NCBI GenBank assembly: GCA_035280025.1
Contig: DATEGT010000222.1
Span: 1-19,841, forward strand
DNA: 19,841 bases
Origin: VBDM01 sp035280025
GTDB taxonomy: Bacteria > Pseudomonadota > Gammaproteobacteria > Burkholderiales > SG8-39
Direction: 5' to 3'
Shown: positions 7,027 to 15,513 of the stretch, piece by piece
How positions within the stretch are numbered: the first letter of the stretch is position 1
How the letters are laid out: each line of letters starts with the position of its first letter
Position numbers and translations under genes: made by a program
The notes under the pieces: model-generated
The model's input: the letters and a program-made list of their open reading frames with translations, nothing else
Told to the model about the DNA's origin: nothing
Database searches by the model: none

Positions 7027-9796
7027 CGATCACTCCCTCGTCTTTCTCCGCCTTGGCGTAGCGCACGGGGCGCAGCTTGCCTAGCGCGTCGAAGCTTCTC
7101 TTCACCCACTCGTCGTAGATGCCGCGGCGCACCCGTCCCGCGTTGATCTCGTGCAGCTCGATCGCCTTTTCCTCGAAGGGATACGCCTGCTCTTCGAGCA
7201 TCACGTTGTATTGCTCCAGCTCGTCCTTGGAGAGCTTCTTCGGGCGCTGGGAATCGAGCAGGGCCTTGCCGAAATCCCGGTACAGCTCCCCCGTCCGGTA
7301 CGTCGCCGCGGTCGCCGCCTCCGGCGCGCCGTAGTCCGCCGCGATCGCGTAGGCCTGGAGCGCCTGCTGCAGCCTGTCCTTCTTGCGCGTGAGGTTCTTC
7401 TTCAGCGGCTCGATCAGGCGAACTTCCCGGTACGCCTCGTCCAGCGGCTCCGCCATGACCAGCGCGGAGAGCGATCCCAGGTAGCGCGTGCGGTCGCTGC
7501 GCTCGCTCCCGCCTTTCTGCTCCTCCTCAACCAGCTCGCGCGACCACGCCTGGCGCTGCGCGGGACGGCCTTCCTTGCGCGCGATCTCGGCGAGCCGGTA
7601 ACGGGCTTCGATCGCGGGCTCGAGGGGCCTCGGATAGCGGCGCACGTAGCGCTCGTAGGCCGCGGCAGCACCTCGCTCGCTGCCGGCTTTTTCGTACAGG
7701 CCCGCCGCCTGCCAGAGCGAGCCCCGCGCGAAGGCGACGTCCTGCTTCGTCGCGGAAAGGGCCTCGTACTCGCCCGCCGCCTTGAGCACCTGGCCGCTCT
7801 CCGTATAGCAGACCGCGAGCTTCTCCGGCAGCTCGGCCTGCAGGGGATGGCCGGGATAGTCGCGGCGGAAGCCCTCGAGCACCGGCGCGGCGGCGTTCCA
7901 GTCCTTGAGCGCTATCAGCGCCGCCGCCGCGTCGAACTGCGCGTTCGCGCGTATCGACGAACCGGGCGCAACGGTCGCGACCCGCAGGAAATGGTCCGCC
8001 GCGACGCGCATCTGCCCCGCCGCGCGCGCCTGCTCGCCCTGCTTGTACACGGAGGCCGCGAGGCGGTCGCTCAGGCCGGCGCGGTTCGGCGAGCTCCTCG
8101 GCGTGAGCGCAAGCGCCTCGCGGTACTCGCGTTCCGCGCGGTCGAAAGCGCCCTGCTGGAAATCGACGTGCGCGGCCACCGTCCATGCGGTGCGGCGCAG
8201 ATCGGGCGCCGGCGGCGGCTGGATCGCGAGCACGCGCCGGGCGGTAATCGCCGCCGAATTGGGATCGCCGTTGGCGTACAGCGTTTCGGCGGCGTTGCCG
8301 AGCACGCCCGCGGTCCGCGCATCCTGCGGGTTCGCTTCCGCGAACCGCAGCGCGCTCTCGACGGACCGGTCGCGCACGACGCGCAGATCCGGGCCCTTGG
8401 ACTGCTTTTCCTGCTGCGCGTACGCGAGCAGCGCCGCGTATCCTGCGTCGGCCGTCTTCTCGTGGCGGGGATACGCGTACGCCGTCCGCTCGTACTCCGT
8501 CGCCGCCGCCGCGAAGCGCCGGTTCTCGAACAGGGCCTCGGCGAGCAGGAAATTCATAGCCGGAGTGCGCGGGTCCGCGGGAAAGGACTCGACGTACACG
8601 CGGTACCAGCGCGCCGCTTCCTGGTAGTCCTCGTCCTTCCTGTTCTTCTGCGCGACCGAGTGATAATGCCGCGCCAGCTCCTCGACGTGCGTCCTGACAT
8701 ACGGCGCGACGCGCGCATAGGCGATCTCGCCGTTCACCCGGTGAAATTCGCTGTCGACTCCGTAGCGAACCGCGAACTCCTTCTTCGCCTCGAGGGCGAG
8801 CGCCGTGAAGCCCGCCTGCTGGTAGGCCTGTATCGCCCGCGACTGCAGGAGCGGCGACTGCGGATTCGTGGGATAGCGGCGCGCGAACGCGTTGAAGACG
8901 TTCGCCCCGTCGGCGACGCGCTCCTGCTTGAGGTACAGCTCGCCGAGCTGCCGATAGACGCGGAATTCGTACTGGCGCCGCGCGGGCGTCGAGAAGTACC
9001 GGGGGATCGTGTCCCCGCCCTGCAGGTTGATCAGGCTCAGGCTCACCACCCGGAAGGTGTCCTCGGTCAGCTCGCGCTCGGCGCGGGTGAGCCCGGGAAG
9101 ATCCTCGAGGGCCGCGCCGTTGTCGCGGCCGATCAGCTTGCGGTCGAGAACCGCGGCGAACGAAGGCAGCGCGTCCTCCAGCCGGGCCTGCTTGAACAGG
9201 GACCAGCCGTGCATGTAGAGGGATCTCTCGTAGAACGGCGAGGCTCCGCCCTTCTGGATCACCGCCCCGTAGGCCTGCTCGGCCTCGCGGTAGCGCCGCA
9301 GGGTGAACAGCAGCTCGCCGCGGCGGAACTCGGCCTCGTCGCGGTAGGCGCTCCTGGGGTACTGCGCGACCAGCCGGTCCAGGGTTGCGAGCGAGCGCGC
9401 GAGATCGCCGGTCTGATCGTAGGCGTGCGACAGCTGGTAGAGAACGCGGTCGCTGCCCGGATGGGCCGGGTAGGCCGCGAGCAGGCCTTCGTATACCCTG
9501 ATCGCGTCGCGGTACTCCCTGCCGCCGGAGCCCTCCGCGAGCCCGTCTCGCGCGCGCTCGACCTCGAGGTCGCCCAGGCGGCGCATCGCTTCGGGGCGCA
9601 TGCGGTCGGCGGGCGCCGCGTCGAGGAACTTGCGGTACGCCTGGATCGCGGCGGCGCGGCTCGCGTCGACCGCGGCGTCGCGCTCCACCACCACGCGCTT
9701 CTGCTCGAGACTGCGCAGCGTCCCGGCCTCCTGCTTGCGCGGGGCGGCGCAGGATCCGAGCAGGCACGCGCACATCAGGATCGCGCAGCGCTTCAC
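7013..9796 (-). CDS. Large TPR-repeat lipoprotein, 927 aa (GltD/AgmU-like architecture)
   Basis: The largest TPR protein of the cluster. The GTG start at 9796 overlaps the preceding stop as GTGA. It gives a good lipoprotein signal (lipobox LLGSC, Cys at residue 16); starting at the ATG seven codons later would leave too short a signal. The rest is almost entirely helical repeats: TPR/Sel1/BamD-like units such as AIRVYEGLLAAYPAHPGSDR, RVLYQLSHAYDQTGDLARSL and EAEFRRGELLFTLRRYREAE recur from about residue 50 to 880. Such proteins are periplasmic scaffolds that bind partner proteins along a superhelix. It is followed by the small TPR lipoprotein with a 14-base overlap. By size and order it could be the functional equivalent of GltD (AgmU), but repeat proteins are easily matched by architecture alone, so this is inference. 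Confidence 0.88.
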   Translation of the reverse strand: MKRCAILMCACLLGSCAAPRKQEAGTLRSLEQKRVVVERDAAVDASRAAAIQAYRKFLDAAPADRMRPEAMRRLGDLEVERARDGLAEGSGGREYRDAIRVYEGLLAAYPAHPGSDRVLYQLSHAYDQTGDLARSLATLDRLVAQYPRSAYRDEAEFRRGELLFTLRRYREAEQAYGAVIQKGGASPFYERSLYMHGWSLFKQARLEDALPSFAAVLDRKLIGRDNGAALEDLPGLTRAERELTEDTFRVVSLSLINLQGGDTIPRYFSTPARRQYEFRVYRQLGELYLKQERVADGANVFNAFARRYPTNPQSPLLQSRAIQAYQQAGFTALALEAKKEFAVRYGVDSEFHRVNGEIAYARVAPYVRTHVEELARHYHSVAQKNRKDEDYQEAARWYRVYVESFPADPRTPAMNFLLAEALFENRRFAAAATEYERTAYAYPRHEKTADAGYAALLAYAQQEKQSKGPDLRVVRDRSVESALRFAEANPQDARTAGVLGNAAETLYANGDPNSAAITARRVLAIQPPPAPDLRRTAWTVAAHVDFQQGAFDRAEREYREALALTPRSSPNRAGLSDRLAASVYKQGEQARAAGQMRVAADHFLRVATVAPGSSIRANAQFDAAAALIALKDWNAAAPVLEGFRRDYPGHPLQAELPEKLAVCYTESGQVLKAAGEYEALSATKQDVAFARGSLWQAAGLYEKAGSERGAAAAYERYVRRYPRPLEPAIEARYRLAEIARKEGRPAQRQAWSRELVEEEQKGGSERSDRTRYLGSLSALVMAEPLDEAYREVRLIEPLKKNLTRKKDRLQQALQAYAIAADYGAPEAATAATYRTGELYRDFGKALLDSQRPKKLSKDELEQYNVMLEEQAYPFEEKAIELHEINAGRVRRGIYDEWVKRSFDALGKLRPVRYAKAEKDEGVIDALH

Positions 9797-11661
9797 CGGG
9801 TCTTCTCCGTCACGCGCACCGCGCGGTCGTAGATCTGCGCCACGGCGAACCGCGCCTGGGCGATGTAGCCGACCATCTGATCGCGCCGCTGCTTCAGCTC
9901 CGTCGCGGCGAGCTCCGCGAGCCCTTCCTCCTGCGCCGTCGCGGCCGCAGCGACGTCGGACTGCAGGCGGCTCACGCGCGCGCGCAGGGCCTCGATGCGC
10001 GCGTCGAACGCGTCGAATTCGGCAGGGGCCTGCGCCCGGGCCCGGCGCAGCTCCTCGCGCCGTCCCTCGGCCTCGGAAATCAGCCGGCCCGCCTCCTGCA
10101 GCGCCTTGTTCTCGCTCCGCAGCCGCGTGCTGTATTGGGCCGACAGATCCCAGGTGAGCAGGCCGCGCAGCACCCGGTACTTGTACCGCGCCTCCTCCCG
10201 CTGCACGGGATCCGCGATGCGCTCGAGCCCGGCGCGCACGCGCTCGAGGCGCGCGGCGAGCGCGCGTTCTTTTTCGCCCGAGAGCGCGTCGGCGTCTTCC
10301 TCGCTCTCGATGCGCGCGAGCCTCCGGGTCTCCGCGGCGTGCTCGGCACGGAGGCGATCCAGCTGCAAGGCGCGCTCTCCCGCGACGGCGCGAGGCAGCC
10401 GCTCGGCGTACCCCTGGCGGCGCGCGGCGAGCATGTCTCGATAGGTTCCCATGCTGCGCGACCACTCGGCGAGCCTGCGCGACAGGAACTCCAGGTCACG
10501 GTAGTTCTTCAGCCCCTCCTGGAAACCGTTGCTCGCGAGCAGCTCCGTCAGGTAGCGGCTCTCGGGGCTGTCCGGCAGCCGGCGCACGCGCCAGAACCAG
10601 CCCGATTCCTCTCCCGGGTTGCTGCGCAGGATGTTGTCGACCAGCGCCCCGCGGCGGATCGCCGCGATCGCCTCGTCGAGGCTCGCGATCTCGCGCGTAT
10701 AGGCGTCGAGCGCGCGCTCGTAGCTGTCGAGCGACTGGCGGTATGCTCCGAGCTTGCCGAACGCGTACGGCACGGCGAGCAGGGATTCCTGCACCGCGGT
10801 GTCCGCCATGGACCGGTTCGCGAGCTCCACCCACGGAACGAGCGCGCGCTCGTAGTCGTTCAGAGCCGCGTGAGCCCATCCCAGGCCGAGCAGGGCCTTG
10901 TTGGAGAGCAGGCCGTTCAGGCGCACCCGCTCGAGATAGGGCTCCGCCCGCGCCGGAGCGCCGTTCTTGAGGAACGAGTACGCGAGCGCGACGTTGGCCC
11001 TGTCGCGCAGCGCCGTCAGCTCCTCGCCCCGCGCCGGACCGCGGCCGATCTCGTCGAGCAGGGCGATGCCGCCGTCGCGCAGCCCCGCCTGGATCAGCGC
11101 GACGCCCAGGTTGTAGCGCGCGTAGGCCGCCCACTCCGAGCGGCTCCTGGTCTTTCGCAGCAGGAGGATGGCTTCGCCGTACTGCTTGCGGCGCATGAGG
11201 AGAGCCGCGTGCAGCACCAGCCGCTCGTCCTCGAGGCCCCCCGGCAGGGGACCTCGCACGCGTCCCATCGCGTACTCGGCTTCGTCGACGTAGCCGCGCT
11301 GGTAGCGGATCTTCGCCAGGAAGAACCAGGCCCGGTCGCGGACCGAGGGAGGCGCGCCGGCGTCGATCAGCGCCTGGAAAATGCGCCCGGCCTCCCGGTC
11401 GAGACCGTACGAGAGCAGCATCCCGCCGCGCAGCAGCTCGGCTTCCTGATCGTGGTGCGGAACGCGCCCGAAGTGCTGCGCGACCATGAGCCGGCTCACC
11501 GCGGAGAAATAGTCTTCCTGGAAGAAGTAGTAGAGGACTTCGCCGAAATGCGGGTCCTTGACGGTGTGCTCGGCGTCGGCGCGCGCGGGAGCGCCGCCGG
11601 CGGCGAACGCCACGCAGGCGAGCGCCGCCCAGAACGCGCGCTTGTGCACCGCCCGCGTCAT
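9793..11661 (-). CDS. Secreted TPR and coiled-coil protein, 622 aa (GltC-like architecture)
   Basis: A periplasmic scaffold-type protein. It has a signal peptide (1-28, cleavage near ARA|DAE), no lipobox, then TPR-like helical repeats (about 35-330) beginning FGEVLYYFFQEDYFSAVSRL and including EAELLRGGMLLSYGLDREAG. A middle helical region (about 330-440) is followed by an Arg/Glu/Ala-rich coiled coil (about 440-590). A TAGGAG ribosome-binding site precedes the ATG at 11661. It starts 7 bases after the beta-rich secreted protein gene and ends in a GTGA overlap with the 927-aa TPR gene. A TPR protein of similar size (GltC) belongs to the Myxococcus Glt machine; the match is by architecture and context only. 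Confidence 0.87.
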   Translation of the reverse strand: MTRAVHKRAFWAALACVAFAAGGAPARADAEHTVKDPHFGEVLYYFFQEDYFSAVSRLMVAQHFGRVPHHDQEAELLRGGMLLSYGLDREAGRIFQALIDAGAPPSVRDRAWFFLAKIRYQRGYVDEAEYAMGRVRGPLPGGLEDERLVLHAALLMRRKQYGEAILLLRKTRSRSEWAAYARYNLGVALIQAGLRDGGIALLDEIGRGPARGEELTALRDRANVALAYSFLKNGAPARAEPYLERVRLNGLLSNKALLGLGWAHAALNDYERALVPWVELANRSMADTAVQESLLAVPYAFGKLGAYRQSLDSYERALDAYTREIASLDEAIAAIRRGALVDNILRSNPGEESGWFWRVRRLPDSPESRYLTELLASNGFQEGLKNYRDLEFLSRRLAEWSRSMGTYRDMLAARRQGYAERLPRAVAGERALQLDRLRAEHAAETRRLARIESEEDADALSGEKERALAARLERVRAGLERIADPVQREEARYKYRVLRGLLTWDLSAQYSTRLRSENKALQEAGRLISEAEGRREELRRARAQAPAEFDAFDARIEALRARVSRLQSDVAAAATAQEEGLAELAATELKQRRDQMVGYIAQARFAVAQIYDRAVRVTEKTR

Positions 11662-11668
11662 GGCGCTC

Positions 11669-12223
11669 CTACCACTCCTTGACCTTGAACTCGGGCTGCT
11701 GGCCGCGCGTGTCGTCCCGGATCTGGAGCTCGATGTACTTCGGATCCGTGCCCTTGTCGAACTTGAGCGTCGCGCCCCGCCGGTAGTCGCGCCAGCGCGG
11801 TCCCTTTCCGGTGAACACGGCGACCAGCTCGTGCTTGCCGGTCTTCAAGTTCCCCATGTAGAGGCGTTGCACGCCGCCGCGATGGAGCGCCCGGAGCTCG
11901 CGCTCGGTGTAGAGATAGTTGCTGACCACCGAATCGTCGAGCTTGAGCTCCACCGAGTCGAGATCGAACAGGGCGCCCACGTCGACGGAGACGAAGACCG
12001 CCACCTGAGTGCTGGCCGGAAACAGCAGCTCTTCCTCGAGCACCAGCAGGTCGCGGTTGATCTCCATCGCCTCCTGCTTCAGCGACTGGATCCGCGTGTC
12101 CAGGCCCTGCGGATCCCGCGGCGGGGCCTTCGGCGTCTCGGCCGACACCGCTGTGCCGGCGGCCAGGGCCGCCGCGAATACCGCGGCCGCCCCGAAAATC
12201 GATCTCGTCGAAAGAATCTTCAT
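11669..12223 (-). CDS. Small secreted beta-rich protein of unknown function
   Basis: A 184-aa protein with a signal peptide (1-28, cleavage near VSA|ETP), a short coiled-coil helix (about 40-66, DTRIQSLKQEAMEINRDLLV), then a beta-rich domain (about 70-172). The domain includes VELKLDDSVVSNYLYTE and MGNLKTGKHELVAVFTGKG, the pattern of a PEGA-like or carbohydrate-module-like sandwich (xLxxGxHxLxVxxxG). A GGAGG seven bases before the ATG at 12223 decides the start; the frame is open eight codons further up but would overlap the preceding stop. It sits between the DUF3570-type barrel and the first TPR gene. I do not recognise a named family with confidence. It is likely a periplasmic partner of the TPR/motor proteins. 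Confidence 0.83.
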   Translation of the reverse strand: MKILSTRSIFGAAAVFAAALAAGTAVSAETPKAPPRDPQGLDTRIQSLKQEAMEINRDLLVLEEELLFPASTQVAVFVSVDVGALFDLDSVELKLDDSVVSNYLYTERELRALHRGGVQRLYMGNLKTGKHELVAVFTGKGPRWRDYRRGATLKFDKGTDPKYIELQIRDDTRGQQPEFKVKEW

Positions 12224-12230
12224 GGTCGCG

Positions 12231-12235
12231 CCTCC
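12231..12235 (-). promoter_or_regulatory. Shine-Dalgarno of the beta-rich secreted protein gene
   Basis: GGAGG on the minus strand, seven bases before the ATG at 12221-12223. It supports that start over an upstream in-frame ATG at 12247. Confidence 0.65.
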
Positions 12236-12237
12236 GT

Positions 12238-13347
12238 CTAGAACCATCCCGATACGTACAGCTGAAACACGTTGGCCTGATATGCGTAGAGCTGGCCCGT
12301 TCGCACGTCGGTGAAGTTGTTGTAGTGATAGCGGATGAACTCGTAATCGAGGGTCACGCTCATCCGGTTGAGATTGAAGCGGTTGGACAGCTGGTAGCTC
12401 GCCTTGACCCCGAGGGCATTGTTGGTGAAATCGCTCAGCTCGCGGTCCCGGGCCATGAACGTCATCTGCGCGGCGAAGTTGTCGGAGTAGAACGAGGCGG
12501 CGGACTGGCTGTAATGGCGCAGGCGCGGCTCGACGAGCCAGCGCTCCCCCACGCGGGTTCCGAATCCCGCTTCGAGGGTCTGCGCGCGGATATCCCAGGT
12601 ATCCCAGAAATAGCGGTAGCGCAGATACGCCGACCCCGTGAGGCGGCCCTCGTCCGGGCCGATGCCCTTGACGACTCCGAGCGCGACCGCATAGCCGTCG
12701 CGGGCGCGCGGATAGACCTCGGGGACCGAGAGGCCCAGCAGCCGGGCCGAGCGGTACGGACTCTGCAGGTAGCCGTCCTGCAGGATCGCCTCGTAGTTGA
12801 GCGTCGCCAGCACGCTCTTGGTCACGACCTGCGAGACTCCGAGCTTGTACTGGTAGGTGTTCGCATGGTCCGAGAAATCCGTGTGCGACTTGCCGACGTC
12901 CGCGCGGCTCTCGGCGTATCCGAGACTGACGGTCGTGAGGCCGTCGAATATCTCGTGGCTCACGGTGACGCCCAGGGTGTTCGTCAGGTAGTCGGGCTCG
13001 CTGCTGCGCAGGACCGACACGCCGAGGGTCGTGTTGCGGTACAGGTAGTCCACGCCGCCGCCGTATTCCGTGCGCTTCTCCTTGAACGGGCTCGCGGTCG
13101 TCACCACGTCGATCGATGCGCAGCTCACGTTGTCGACGAAGTACGATGCGTACGCCGACACGCTCTCGCCCAGGCCCTTGCGCACGAGCAGCGCCGGCCC
13201 GTCCACCTTGGTCCCGCCGCCGTTGTAGTAGTGATACATGAGGTCGCCGCGGTCCTCGGGAAGCACGACTCCGCGCGCCGGGGCCGCGAAGAGCCCCGCG
13301 AGCGCGAGCCAGAAGGCGCGGCCGATGGCCGTCAGTTGCAGCCGCAT
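12238..13347 (-). CDS. DUF3570-type outer-membrane beta-barrel protein
   Basis: A 369-aa exported protein with a signal peptide (1-25 or so, ...APARG|VVLPED) followed by alternating beta-strand sequence to the end and a terminal Phe (YVSGWF), the outer-membrane assembly signal. It contains the segment SCASIDVVTTASPFKEKRTEY and the repeated YRYRYF/YEFIRYHYNNF strands that I associate with the DUF3570 family, an outer-membrane family of unknown function often found with DUF4266 and ApbE genes. The ATG at 13347 overlaps the end of the DUF4266 gene by 16 bases and fits the signal peptide; the longer open frame upstream has no export signal. It is followed 14 bases later by the beta-rich secreted protein gene. 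The barrel probably works with the small Cys-rich lipoprotein encoded just before it. Confidence 0.87.
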   Translation of the reverse strand: MRLQLTAIGRAFWLALAGLFAAPARGVVLPEDRGDLMYHYYNGGGTKVDGPALLVRKGLGESVSAYASYFVDNVSCASIDVVTTASPFKEKRTEYGGGVDYLYRNTTLGVSVLRSSEPDYLTNTLGVTVSHEIFDGLTTVSLGYAESRADVGKSHTDFSDHANTYQYKLGVSQVVTKSVLATLNYEAILQDGYLQSPYRSARLLGLSVPEVYPRARDGYAVALGVVKGIGPDEGRLTGSAYLRYRYFWDTWDIRAQTLEAGFGTRVGERWLVEPRLRHYSQSAASFYSDNFAAQMTFMARDRELSDFTNNALGVKASYQLSNRFNLNRMSVTLDYEFIRYHYNNFTDVRTGQLYAYQANVFQLYVSGWF

Positions 13348-13553
13348 CCGCCCCCCTCGGCGACCGTGGCGCCGCGGGCGCCTTCGCGCACGTCGTGGAC
13401 GTGCTGCAGCACCTTGTCCGACAGAGGATCGCGGGAGACGCTCATCAGCGGGTCGGCCAGCCGGCCGCGCTCGTAGGGCTTGACCCACGGCGTCACGGAG
13501 CAGGCGCCGAGGCAGGCTGCGAGGAGCGTCGTCAGGAGCGTCCGCGGCTTCAT
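13332..13553 (-). CDS. DUF4266-type small lipoprotein with Gly/Cys C-terminus
   Basis: A 73-aa protein. The lipoprotein signal ends in lipobox LGAC (C18), followed by VTPWVKPYERGRLADPLM, the hallmark of the DUF4266 family. A short helix (about 44-60, SDKVLQHVHDVREGARGA) leads to a C-terminus reading EGGGCGCN. It overlaps the TlpA-like gene by four bases (ATGA) upstream and the DUF3570 gene by 16 bases downstream, so the three are translationally coupled. Function is unknown. The Gly-rich tail with two Cys residues close together is suited to metal or heme-group binding, disulfide exchange with the TlpA partner, or a peptide modification; all of these are inference. Mature length is only about 56 residues. 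Confidence 0.9.
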   Translation of the reverse strand: MKPRTLLTTLLAACLGACSVTPWVKPYERGRLADPLMSVSRDPLSDKVLQHVHDVREGARGATVAEGGGCGCN

Positions 13554-14062
13554 TCTTTGAGCAGCTCCCTGACCTGCTGCTCGTACTTCTTCTCGTAGCC
13601 CTCGTAATAGCCGCGGTGAACGTAGCGCACGCGCCCGTCCCGGTCGATGACGAGCGTGGCCGGCATGGTGTCGACGCCGTAGAGCCTGGCGACGCTCTTC
13701 CTGCCGTCGAACAGCGTCGGGACTTTCAGGCCGAGCCGCTTCAGCATGCTCTCCGCGTCCTTGCGGTTGTCGTCGACGTTGACCGCGAGCAGCACGAACC
13801 CGGCGTTGCCGTACTGCGAGTACATCTTGCTCAGCAGAGGGAGCTCCTGGCGGCAGGGACTGCACCAGCTGGCCCAGAAGTTCACGAGGACGACCTGGCC
13901 GCGGAGCTCGCTCAGGCGCACGTTGCGGCCGCTGTCGCTCTTCGACGCGAAGTCCGGCGCCAGCGTCCCGACCGGCGGCAAGGCGGCCGCGGTCCCCGAG
14001 GCCCCGGCGAGCGAGGCCGCCAGGATCAGGAAGACAACCGCACGGTGCGCGCTTGCTTTCAT
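13550..14062 (-). CDS. TlpA/ResA-like thioredoxin-fold thiol-disulfide protein
   Basis: A periplasmic thiol-disulfide oxidoreductase of 170 aa. It has an N-terminal signal sequence (about 1-27, TAAA|LPP) and then a thioredoxin/AhpC-TSA-like domain: APDFASKSDSGRNVRLSELRG, VVLVNFWASWCSPC with the redox pair C67 and C70, AVNVDDNR, and the cis-Pro loop DTMPATLVID (P134). TlpA/ResA proteins usually reduce cysteines of apocytochromes or metal sites. Here the immediate partner is probably the Cys-containing DUF4266 lipoprotein, whose gene overlaps by four bases, or the c-type cytochromes encoded upstream. A GGAGC stands seven bases before the ATG. Family call is firm, substrate inferred. Confidence 0.93.
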   Translation of the reverse strand: MKASAHRAVVFLILAASLAGASGTAAALPPVGTLAPDFASKSDSGRNVRLSELRGQVVLVNFWASWCSPCRQELPLLSKMYSQYGNAGFVLLAVNVDDNRKDAESMLKRLGLKVPTLFDGRKSVARLYGVDTMPATLVIDRDGRVRYVHRGYYEGYEKKYEQQVRELLKE

Positions 14063-14074
14063 TTCGCCGCTCCG

Positions 14075-14719
14075 TCAGAAATAGGCCGACAGCCCCAGGG
14101 TCATCTCGAAGTTGTGCGTGAGCTCGTTCTTGCCGAGGAGATCGGAGCTGAAGATGTGATCCCGCATCTCGAAGCGCAGCGAGACCCAGTCCTTGGGCAG
14201 GACGCGGATTCCGATCCCGATGTCGTAGGTCGTATGGCTCTCATCGTTGAACTTCAGGTTTCCCACTCCGCCCACGACGTATACGGCGGACGTCATCGCC
14301 CAATCCTTTCCGGTGAACACTTCTCCGGGGAACAGGTTCCAGCCGAGCGAGAGGTTGTAGTAGGTGAGCGGGACGACTTCGCCCGACTTGAAGAGGGGTA
14401 TTCCCACGCGGCGATACGACTCGTCCGAAACCTTCGAGCGCCCGTACGTCCCCTCGAGGAAGAAATCCTCGGTGACGTGATACCCGAGGCGCAGGCCGGC
14501 CGACGGCTTCGAGCCGAAGCCCTGGACGCTGAGAATGCCGGCGTAGGCACCGATCTCGACGTCGTTCGCCTTGATCCGGGGCACGTGGACGTCGCGTCGG
14601 TCCACCTGCGCCGGGATCACCGGCTCCGGGATCGGCTCGCGCGACTGTGCCGCCGCGGCCGCGGGCAACATCGCGCTCGCCGCGGCCAGGAGGATTTTCG
14701 CGATCGCCGGGATCGTCAT
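14075..14719 (-). CDS. Outer-membrane beta-barrel protein of the myxobacterial-plus type
   Basis: A 214-aa protein with a signal peptide (1-24, cleavage near AAA|QSR), a short proline-rich leader (29-47), and an eight-strand-sized barrel (about 50-214) ending in LGLSAYF with the terminal Phe. The opening NDVEIGAYAGILSVQGFGS and the following strand pattern resemble the outer-membrane beta-barrel domain family first defined in Myxococcales, which includes small barrels near gliding-type gene clusters. The ATG at 14719 is the one with a signal peptide; the frame extends upstream but is antisense to the SH3-barrel gene. It begins 8 bases after that gene and ends 12 bases before the TlpA-like gene. 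It may be the outer-membrane anchor of the TPR/motor complex, comparable with GltA/GltB; this is inferred. Confidence 0.85.
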   Translation of the reverse strand: MTIPAIAKILLAAASAMLPAAAAAQSREPIPEPVIPAQVDRRDVHVPRIKANDVEIGAYAGILSVQGFGSKPSAGLRLGYHVTEDFFLEGTYGRSKVSDESYRRVGIPLFKSGEVVPLTYYNLSLGWNLFPGEVFTGKDWAMTSAVYVVGGVGNLKFNDESHTTYDIGIGIRVLPKDWVSLRFEMRDHIFSSDLLGKNELTHNFEMTLGLSAYF

Positions 14720-14727
14720 CGGTCCGC

Positions 14728-15513
14728 CTAGAAGAAGAAAGCCGCGCCTGCGGAAAATTCGTTGTAGCGGTCCGCGCCGGCGTAGCTGACGAGGGCCACG
14801 TGCCTCTTCGCCTCGGCGCGCAGGAAGAACTGCCGCGTGATGTAGTAACGCAAGCCGATGGCCGCGTTGGCCAGGCCGCCGCTCGTCTCGACGGCGCTCA
14901 CGAGCGTGGCCTTGGGGACGTTGGTGAAGCGTCCCGCTCCGAGCGAGAAAAAAGGCGACCAGCGCGATTCCGGGAACGGCTGGGAGACGAGCGAAACGTA
15001 GTACAGCGACGTCGTGGAGAACTCGCCCGCCGATTGGGCGATCGTCAGCTCGGCGACGAAATTCGCGTGCAGGCGATATCCGGCGTACGCCGACAGCAGG
15101 GGGTCGTGCTTGAGCTCGCCGAAGGAAAAGCCGAACTCCATCCGGCGCGCGAGATAGTCGTCGAACAGGACGTCGCGGAACGTCTTCTTTTCCCCGGCCT
15201 CGGTGAGCGTCGCCTCCATCTGGGCGCGCGAGACCCACCCCTGCTTGCCGCGCGCGGTCTTCACCTTGAACCAGTCGGTATGCCGCCCGAGAATCTCCAC
15301 GCGCTCCCCTCGTTCCGCGATGTCGAAGATCGGATAGCCGCGGCCCGGCCCCGTGTGCAGCTCCAGATAGGGATCGGCGACCCGCACGCGCTCATTCGCA
15401 TCCTCCGCCCATGCCGCAGGTCCGACGAGCGCGAGGAGCGCGAAGAAGCACCATCCCGCGAGGCGATTCGGATCGAGCTGGTCTGCGTGACGGCCCTCCG
15501 CTCCCATCCTCAT
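14728..15513 (-). CDS. SH3-domain plus outer-membrane beta-barrel protein
   Basis: A 261-aa protein with a signal sequence (hydrophobic 21-32, cleavage near AWA|EDA) and a bacterial SH3 domain (about 41-100: VADPYLELHTGPGRGYPIFD, then RGERVEILGRHTDWFKVK and GKQGWVSRAQ). The following 160-residue beta-rich region (about 125-261) looks like a small outer-membrane barrel and ends FSAGAAFFF. It is related in its second half to the next gene's barrel type. The SH3 domain could bind peptidoglycan or a partner peptide from the periplasmic side. The ATG at 15513 overlaps the preceding stop as ATGA; a second ATG two codons later is equally usable. It starts right after the cytochrome-like lipoprotein and precedes the second barrel by 8 bases. 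Confidence 0.85.
   Translation of the reverse strand: MRMGAEGRHADQLDPNRLAGWCFFALLALVGPAAWAEDANERVRVADPYLELHTGPGRGYPIFDIAERGERVEILGRHTDWFKVKTARGKQGWVSRAQMEATLTEAGEKKTFRDVLFDDYLARRMEFGFSFGELKHDPLLSAYAGYRLHANFVAELTIAQSAGEFSTTSLYYVSLVSQPFPESRWSPFFSLGAGRFTNVPKATLVSAVETSGGLANAAIGLRYYITRQFFLRAEAKRHVALVSYAGADRYNEFSAGAAFFF

Noticed and set aside
7151..9832. Long plus-strand open frame (893 codons) opposite the large TPR gene
   Set aside because: Shadow of the TPR lipoprotein. Composition is low-complexity Arg/Leu/Ala/Val with no recognisable motif.
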